A DNA stretch of 64,000 bases from Hordeum vulgare subsp. vulgare (lineage: Eukaryota > Streptophyta > Magnoliopsida > Poales > Poaceae): NCBI RefSeq assembly GCF_904849725.1, contig NC_058524.1, positions 487,017,763-487,081,762 of the forward strand, written 5' to 3'. The notes beneath the pieces are model-generated. The model was not told where the DNA came from. It saw only the letters and a program-made list of their open reading frames with translations, and did no database searches. A program made the translations under genes and the position numbers. Each line of letters begins with the position of its first letter. Position 1 is the first letter of the stretch. Below, piece by piece: positions 58,433 through 64,000 of this stretch.

Positions 58433-58729
58433 CTATGTAAAACATTTAAATGCAACAACAAATGCGATCAAAATCGTAACTAAGGTAACAATTGACCCAA
58501 CAGCATAATGATACCAAGCCTCTTTATCAATGGCATATTTTCTAATACTTCTAATCTTCAAGCGCATTTCATCCATCTTCAAGCGCATTTCATCCATCTT
58601 CAACCGCAACGCATTCATCTTCATCTTGCGATCATCGACGACATCGGCAACATGCAACTCTAGTTTCATATTCTTCTCCTCAATTATTTTCAATTTTTTC
58701 TTCAAGTAATTGTTTTCTTTTTCAACCAA
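58433..58729 (-). CDS. Small coiled-coil protein with a C-terminal membrane segment (CACTA-borne)
   Basis: A 98-codon open frame, probably the 3' exon of a longer gene extending to about 58790. It begins with a charged heptad-like stretch (EKENNYLKKKLKIIEEKN), then KLELHVADVVDDRKMKM, a short tandem repeat (RLKMDEM twice, with a partial third copy) and KIRSIRKYAIDKEAWYHYAV. It ends in a hydrophobic span (GSIVTLVTILIAFVVAF) suited to one membrane helix, then KCFT. I recall this ORF in other wheat CACTA elements, upstream of the transposase as here. It has no known catalytic motif. The function is unknown; the tail anchor suggests membrane attachment. Confidence 0.6.
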   Translation of the reverse strand: MVEKENNYLKKKLKIIEEKNMKLELHVADVVDDRKMKMNALRLKMDEMRLKMDEMRLKIRSIRKYAIDKEAWYHYAVGSIVTLVTILIAFVVAFKCFT

Positions 58730-59469
58730 ATTTAACTTCTCGATCAGAATTTCTATGTGGGTTGGAATTTTCGATTCACATACCTCCTAGATTAAAAAAT
58801 ATATGTCAGGTTGGTCGTCACAATTGTCATAAACACTAAATAAAACAAATAGTTATAAAAGATAATATATACCACATCGGAATCATAGACAGGACGAGGC
58901 CAACGAAGGCGGATACCAAAACCATCGCACTATATAATAACAAAAAATAATGAAAGTAAGTAATTTATACAAGTATATCTATCTAAATCATACAAGTAAG
59001 AAAAAAATTCTTTTAAAAGAAGACAAGAACAAGGGGCTCACCACGGTGGTGCTCGCGACGAGATCGATGCGGGCGATCGACAACGGTGAGGACGGGCACG
59101 GGACGGCACCCTACACATGTGCAGACTCTAAGAAGTCTTAAATTTTACATCTAAAACAAAATAACTCCCACATACACTCCTACACTAAAACCCAAGCATT
59201 TGAAATAAGCTAAACTAGCAATGAGAGATGAACGGATGAAGTAACTAACTTTTTAGAACACTTGTGCACGGCCAAATCTAGACAAATATTGAGGAAAATG
59301 GAGCTTGGAGGTCGGGCTTGGAGAGGAGAATGCTTAAGTAGTGTGGCTGGTGCATTTCATCGAACACCTCATGTGCATTAACTAGAAGGGTGGTAAGAGC
59401 ATGGCATGCACACCTCAACAACCAAAAAAAAGAAGAGAGGGTGGCAGGGGCGAGGGTATATATAGGCAG

Positions 59470-59754
59470 CACTTTAGTCCCGGTTTTTGTCTAAAAGCGG
59501 GACTAATAGCCTACCATTTAGTCCCAGTTCTGGCCACAAACCGGGACTAATGCTCCGCGGCACGCCACGTGGCAGTCGCTGGATCTTTAGTCCCGGTTTT
59601 TGCCCCGAACCGGGACTAATGAGATTAATTGAACCGGGACCAATGCCCTGACAAACTGAACCAGGACCAATGCCAGGCATTGGTCCCGGTTTTAGTTTGA
59701 ACCGGGGCTAATGGTCTTTTCTGCTTTGGCCGAAAGACCCATTTTCTACTAATG
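59470..59754. repeat. CACTA right terminal and subterminal repeats
   Basis: Multiple TTTAGTCCCGGTTTTTG and ACCGGGACTAATG words in both orientations between 59470 and 59720, followed by the TIR (inverted CATTAGTAGAAAATGGG) ending at 59754. This is the promoter-proximal end for the minus-strand genes. Confidence 0.9.
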
Positions 59755-60400
59755 TTGTTGGACGCGCATGTTCGATTCTACAACCTCTGCTGAAGCGGCA
59801 TGCTGGTGTGTTAAAAATTTGCAGCGCACGATGAAACAACTGACTGCTTATGCGCAAAAACGACCGTTCCATGCTGGAATTTTTTTTTGCGACACACATG
59901 TGTGAGTGTGCACACGATATGAAAGAGAGAGAAAAACCAACCACATGCATGATGCATGAGGTTCGCATCCACGTTCAGCAGCAACGGCAGGGATTAGGGT
60001 TGAGTATTGGCCATATTCGATTTCTCACACCTTGCCGACGAACCCATCGTCCTCAACCCCGGCATGGACGGGGAGTCCATGAGGCTATGAGCGTGCCCTG
60101 CAGTAATGGAGTAGCGCTCGTGGGCGATGTCAAGGCAGCAGGAGAAGTGCGTCGCCCACCACCGCCCTAGCTCCTAATCCGATCACTTCCCAACTAGGAT
60201 TCCTCAACCAGCTCCTAATCCGGATCGGTGAAGGTCACAAAGATTCGACTCGGATCGGATGCCAGCGGACGTCGCCACAATAAATCACGCCCCTACGCGC
60301 AGCTCCTGCCGTGCGCCGACGCAGGTTGTTGTTCTCCGGCAACTCCTCCTCGATTTCCACCCGACCACGACCGATCGCACGCACCCGCGCCGTCGCCGCC
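59755..60400 (+). promoter_or_regulatory. Upstream region and 5' leader of the NAC gene
   Basis: The first ~75 bp resemble the tail of the Harbinger element. An RY-like cluster CATGCATGATGCATG lies at 59944-59958; such motifs bind B3-domain factors in plants, but here this is only a sequence match. I see no clear TATA box. An out-of-frame ATG at 60259 opens a 143-codon frame running to 60690 across the NAC start, which could act as an upstream ORF if transcription starts before it. Regulation is not otherwise visible. Confidence 0.45.
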
Positions 60401-63035
60401 ATGGATACGATGCAAAACGCCGTCGCCGTCGTCGACGACCCCTGGTTGAACCGGCACGGGTTCCCGCAGGGCTACCACTTCGTCCCGAGCGACCTGGAGC
60501 TCATCCGCCTCCTCGAGGACATGATCGCCGGCCGCGCTCTCCCCCACCCTCTCCCCACCATCTTCCAGAACGTCAGGATCCGCGAGTACCACCCCTCCGA
60601 GCTCCACGGTACCCCTCCTTCCTTCCTTTCTTTCTTCTTCTTCTTCCTTGCTTTTGTTGTTCTAATATCTTGTTATCCATGAATGAATGAAAAATCACGC
60701 TACGAATTTCGGAATCGATGGAGCAGAGAAGTACAAGGCGCACAAGGAGGCCGGGTCCATCTACATCTTCAGCAAGAGGGAGTTCCCGGGGAACGCCAAG
60801 AAGCGGCCTAAGCGCTTCGCCAAGGACGGCTGGTGGAAGGCCTCGGGGGGCAGCGAGGGCTTGAACCGCGGCGGCATCCCCGTCGGCACTAAGTTCACCT
60901 TGGTCTACTACAACAAGAAGCCCGGCGACAAGGTGGCCGTCAAGACCGACTGGGCCCTCAAAGAGTACACCAAGACCGTTGACAAGAAGGAGGTAAACTA
61001 TTCATCCTCATCATCGTGAACCCCTTTTTTTCATGATTGAATGCGCTACTGCTTTCAAGGTGAATCGAGCGAAACATGATTTATTTAACAATTAAAATTG
61101 TTTTGCGAGAGAAAACATGTGTTTCACCTTTTTGTTTCTTTTTATCTTTTGATTTTGAGTTATATTAGTATAACCTAAATTAACACATCTGCCACGGTTG
61201 CATATTTTTGGAAGGAAGAGTGAATGTGTATATAGGTGGCATAATTAAGGATCTAGTTACCTCTGTATCAAAAATGTAAGATGCTTTTTGATGCAAACCT
61301 TGTACTCAGTATTAGGGTCTTATGTTTTTTGTCATTAAAAAAAAGGTTCGAATAGGCATGTATTAAAACATACTCTTTACTATTTTCATCATGAATAGAT
61401 GATATTTAATGTTGTCAAATTTAATTTAATACATATATGTTGGTATAGAAATGTTAGATCATAAGTAATGTTTCCATGATAAACCTACAAAATTTTAACT
61501 AGATCCTTTATATAGAAATTTTAGATCATAAATTGGATATTCGCTTATATATTGGTAGACAAAGCTGACAAAATATTAGTCCTGCAAGCCTACGACGCAT
61601 TTCTGTCGAGATTTTTCTTTTACAATATGATGAATATAGTGCAGCATATAGGAGGGTGGTGGCAGTGGATATTTCCTCGTCAAAGTCAAATTTCTATTAG
61701 CAAACTGTTTACAAACAAACGGAGGGAGCAGTATAGTCCAAGTGTGGTTTATTTCTATTTTTTGGGGCGGGGGTTTGAAATAAACGTGTTGTCTTCATTT
61801 CGAAACATCTATCTGCTGTTGGGATTTCCTATCATCTGAAAACCTTGACCGAATTGTTCATGATGTTTAAACTTGACAGACTTGGTAATTTATAAGTCAT
61901 CGCAGAATTAGTTAACATTTCAAGTTGTGATGGACACCTTTGTTATCTATCTCGTCACGCCTTTGCGTGTTTGCAGCCGGCGGAGGAGATGGCTTTGTAC
62001 CGCCTCTACAAGATGCACAAACCCCGCAATGGTAAGCAACCAACTCAAGAAGATGAAGACACCCCTCATCCCGCTTGCGCGAACGAGGAGGAGGAGGCGT
62101 CGCCGCCGCCGTCACCACCGCCCCCGGCAGCCGGAGGGACGTTCTTGCAGGCGCAGGCCGGGCAGCCACATGACTACCATGACTACCACGACTACTACAC
62201 CTTCGGTGCCGCGCCCGGGCCAAGCACAAGCCACTCCGTGACGCCGGACGCCGGCTACATGGGGGCTTTTGGTGCCGCGCCCGGGCCAAGTACAAGCCGC
62301 TCCATGACGCCGGATGCCGGCTACATGGCGCTAACAGCTTTTTCGCCGGCAGCCGCAACATACATGCCGCAGTACAACACCAACGGGCTTGGGTTCTGGG
62401 ATGCGCTGCCGGCCATGGTCGCTTCTCCGGTGCAGCCGTCGGGACCAGCAGGAGTTGCACATGGCCTGCCGGCCTCTGCCGCGCACTTTGGTTGCCAAGA
62501 AACTGCAGTAGACGCCGAGAACTTCTGCTATCAAGAAACCACGGACCCGCTGAAGACCCAGCTCCTGCCGGCGTCTGCTGAGCACCTTGTCTACCAGGAA
62601 ACCACAGACCGGCCGAACACGCAGCTCTCACCACCACCGCCGGAGCCGGCTGCTCAGGGCGGCTACCTGGCTGATGAGTTTGACAGTTGGTGCGAGATGC
62701 AGCAGGGTTCGCAGCAGGTACCTGTGAGTCACTATTCCCTCATACCCGACGACATAGATTCGCAGCAGGTGGCTCCGAGTCCCTCTTCCCCCATGCCCGA
62801 CGACACAGATTCGAAGCAGGTGGCTGCGAGTCCCTTCCTCGTGCTCAGTGATGTCGATTTCCTCATGCTCGATGATGACGATGTCAAGGCCTTCCTCGAG
62901 GATGTGCCAACGATGCCTACAGACGAAAACGGCGAGCACTTTTCATGCACATTACAAGAGCTCCTCTACCCAGAGATGGACAGCGGACCACCACCGCTCG
63001 AGGATGTTGATGGCCAAGGATCAGGTTCAGAGTAA
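60401..63035 (+). CDS. NAC-domain transcription factor (three exons, 510 aa)
   Basis: Exons 60401-60608, 60727-60992 and 61977-63035; introns of 118 and 984 bp with GT-AG borders and codons that join in frame. The ATG sits in a strong context (CCGCCATGG). The NAC domain spans about residues 15-172 with its usual subdomains: GYHFVPSDLELIRLLED, IFQNVRIREYHPSELHEKY, IYIFSKREFPGNAKKRPKRF with DGWWKASGG, VGTKFTLVYYNKKPGDK with AVKTDWALKEYT, and EEMALYRLYKM. This domain binds DNA as a dimer in the nucleus. The remaining ~335 residues are Pro/Ser-rich with tandem duplications (22 aa at residues 235-278, 20 aa near 415-450) and an acidic end (DFLMLDDDDVKAFLEDV) that could activate transcription. No transmembrane segment is seen. 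The sequence resembles the divergent, expanded NAC subgroups of grasses; targets are unknown. It is the only intact host gene in the window. Confidence 0.93.
61262..61733. mobile_element. Possible decayed Mariner/Stowaway-type remnant in NAC intron 2
   Basis: CCTCTGTATCAAAAATGTAAG at 61260-61280, given here as CTCTGTATCAAAAATG plus TAAG, resembles a Stowaway terminus. ACAAACGGAGGGAG near 61716 resembles the inverted end. The interior is AT-rich without coding sequence. The two ends may come from different insertions. Confidence 0.4.
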
Positions 63036-63212
63036 CAGATATCTCAAAAGAAAAAGTTTAGAGTAGCAGAAACCAGTAAGAGCAATCAAAAAAGAAAAGA
63101 AAAAAAGTTAGGAGCAACCAGCAAGAGCAATCGATAGTACCTTAACTCGCAGTGCTCATATCTTATGGTGTTTCCTCACATCTAGCATGGTGTTCATATC
63201 ATATCTTATGGT

Positions 63213-63336
63213 GTTGGACCCGTTCGAGGTGCCCAGGCACCTAGGTGCCCCAAACATTTTACCTATATATATATATATATATATAGGTAAAATGTTTGGG
63301 GCACCTAGGTGCCTGGGCACCTCGAACGGGTCCAAC
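63213..63336. repeat. Perfect 124-bp palindrome (foldback MITE-like) behind the NAC gene
   Basis: Arms from GTTGGACCCGTTCGAGG to the (TA)n centre at 63274/63275 are mirrored without mismatch to CGGGTCCAAC at 63336. Each arm contains the 14-bp palindrome GGCACCTAGGTGCC. It starts 178 bp after the NAC stop codon. No target duplication could be identified with confidence. Confidence 0.95.
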
Positions 63337-64000
63337 CCGTTAGTGCAGTTTCCATAAATTCTGATCTGTTTCCTAATATTTGCATGCAAGACATTCCATA
63401 TATGAGATAGAATCAAGTATTTTAAATTCCATGAATTAGTACATCACCTTTTATTGCTTTCCTTCTCTCATACATTTTCATGCATACGTTGTACACACCA
63501 TGTATTTGCACCTATATAGTGAAATTTATTTGGTACCATACCTACTTTGTGACTATGTATAATACCTATGTATTATTGGATATATACTCATAAATTTTAC
63601 ACCAGGATATGTACATGTAAAAAATATGATACGTATGCACATACCTAACAATTTATAGAGTACTCTTACTTTCGCATATCCGTAAATGTATTGGATGCTA
63701 TCAATTTCACATCATTTATTGAGTATGGACCCATAAATGATGAAATACCCTAACATAATATACTTTTTTTGAAGACATACCCATAAATTTTATACCCAAA
63801 AATAAAATACACGTACATGCCCTGAACACATACCCATAAATGGTATCGGTGACATACCCGTAAATAATATTATAAAATAAAATGCACATATATTGTGTTC
63901 TAAAAAGATTACACGTACTGTGTTCTAAAAAATAAAATTATGCTGTTTCATAGATCAAGCATTTACTTTTACTGCTTTTCCCTCTCATACCTTTCTATAT
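63337..64000. other. AT-rich sequence with recurrent CCCATAAAT-like words
   Basis: No gene was found. ACCCATAAAT or close variants (CTCATAAAT, CCGTAAAT) occur near 63587, 63682, 63730, 63779, 63830 and 63857. A CTTTCCTTCTCTCATAC phrase near 63460 is echoed by CTTTTCCCTCTCATACC at the window end. It may be a decayed repeat. Confidence 0.5.

Larger units (their letters stand above)
46301..59754 (-). mobile_element. CACTA (En/Spm-type) DNA transposon, 13.4 kb, minus strand
   Basis: The left end CAATAGTAGAAAAAAGG and the right end, read inverted, CATTAGTAGAAAATGGG match the family end CACTAGTAGAAAA. Perfect 3-bp TTG duplications flank it (46298-46300, 59755-59757). Subterminal repeats of TTTAGTCCCGGTTT/CCGGGACTAA type fill 46315-46470 and 59470-59720. 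Inside are a TNP2-type transposase pseudogene, a second gene with a Ulp1-like end, and two smaller ORFs, all on the minus strand. Further contents are an array of palindromes and ~335-bp tandem repeats. Segments 52741-53307, 53522-54002, 58135-58432 and 58730-59469 show no clear coding sequence. Both TIR tips have lost the canonical CACTA, so current mobility is doubtful. Confidence 0.93.
21864..59830 (+). mobile_element. PIF/Harbinger element expanded by nested hAT, LTR and CACTA insertions
   Basis: A terminal GAGCATCTCC follows TAA at 21861-21863, the usual 3-bp target of this superfamily. Subterminal sequence rich in GCGCGC and GCGCTAAAA follows. The broken transposase is at 22376-23196. 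After the hAT element, 46139-46300 carries AT-rich sequence with TTGTTGTATTGAAC, which I recognise as Harbinger 3' sequence. After the CACTA element, 59755-59830 holds a GC-rich stretch (GCTGAAGCGGCATG, TTAAAAATTTGCAGCGC) resembling Harbinger subterminal sequence. No clean GGAGATGCTC end was found, so the right limit is an estimate. Without the insertions the element would be only about 1.6 kb. Confidence 0.55.

Noticed and set aside
60259..60690. Arg/Pro-rich 143-codon frame as a protein gene
   Set aside because: It overlaps NAC exon 1 and intron 1 in another frame and has no motif; kept only as a possible upstream ORF.
61912..62637. 241-codon minus-strand frame opposite NAC exon 3
   Set aside because: It is antisense to a well-supported exon, a typical shadow of a GC-rich coding region.

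Overview
This is a transposon-dominated window from a large-genome grass, most likely a Triticeae species (wheat, Aegilops, barley or rye). The reasons are the Angela/BARE-type LTRs starting TGTTGGAAATATGCCCTAG, Athila-group Gypsy LTRs starting TGATACGTCTCC with an Asp-tRNA type primer site, CACTA subterminal repeats of the TTTAGTCCCGG type, Stowaway-type ends, and plant splice signals in the one intact gene. I recognise a single convincing host gene, a three-exon NAC-domain transcription factor at 60401-63035 (+). Nearly everything else is nested mobile DNA. Family names are from memory of sequence patterns and should be read as 'type'.

Left block, 1-18341. A minus-strand Copia element (Maximus-like pattern, 11877-18341, left end outside the window) was hit by a minus-strand Athila-like Gypsy element (8258-11876, rest outside the window). 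That element was hit in turn by a plus-strand Angela/BARE-type Copia element (1-8257, left end outside the window). A 1.5 kb solo LTR with a perfect ATATG duplication (13748-15275) splits the integrase region of the first Copia element.

Middle, 18342-21863. This holds unassigned sequence, a Gypsy solo LTR with a GATAC duplication (20018-21478), then AT-rich sequence.

Right block, about 21864-59830. I interpret this as one PIF/Harbinger element that has grown to about 38 kb by later insertions. Its broken transposase is at 22376-23196. A minus-strand hAT element (23214-46138) sits about 20 bp after the Harbinger stop codon. The hAT transposase gene is split by two insertions: a 4.8 kb solo-LTR-like element (24884-41813, itself containing a 4.4 kb solo LTR with CCATG duplications and a 7.7 kb gag-protease-only Gypsy element) and an Angela-type solo LTR with a perfect ACCAT duplication (42662-44455). 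A 13.4 kb minus-strand CACTA element (46301-59754, TTG duplication) lies in the Harbinger 3' region and ends 646 bp before the NAC start codon. The CACTA element carries a broken TNP2-type transposase, a second gene ending in a Ulp1-like protease region, a small coiled-coil/membrane protein, and an unusual array of tandem 280-bp palindromes.

Right edge, 59755-64000. The NAC gene is followed by a perfect 124-bp palindrome 178 bp after the stop codon and by AT-rich sequence.

No rRNA, functional tRNA, CRISPR or organellar sequence was seen. I found no clearly new gene system. The most unusual signals are the alternating-orientation palindrome array, a run of primer-site-like repeats, two tRNA-like modules inside a long LTR, and an Angela element with nearly identical LTRs around a dead interior. 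Many frameshifts lie in homopolymer runs, so part of the apparent gene decay could be assembly error.
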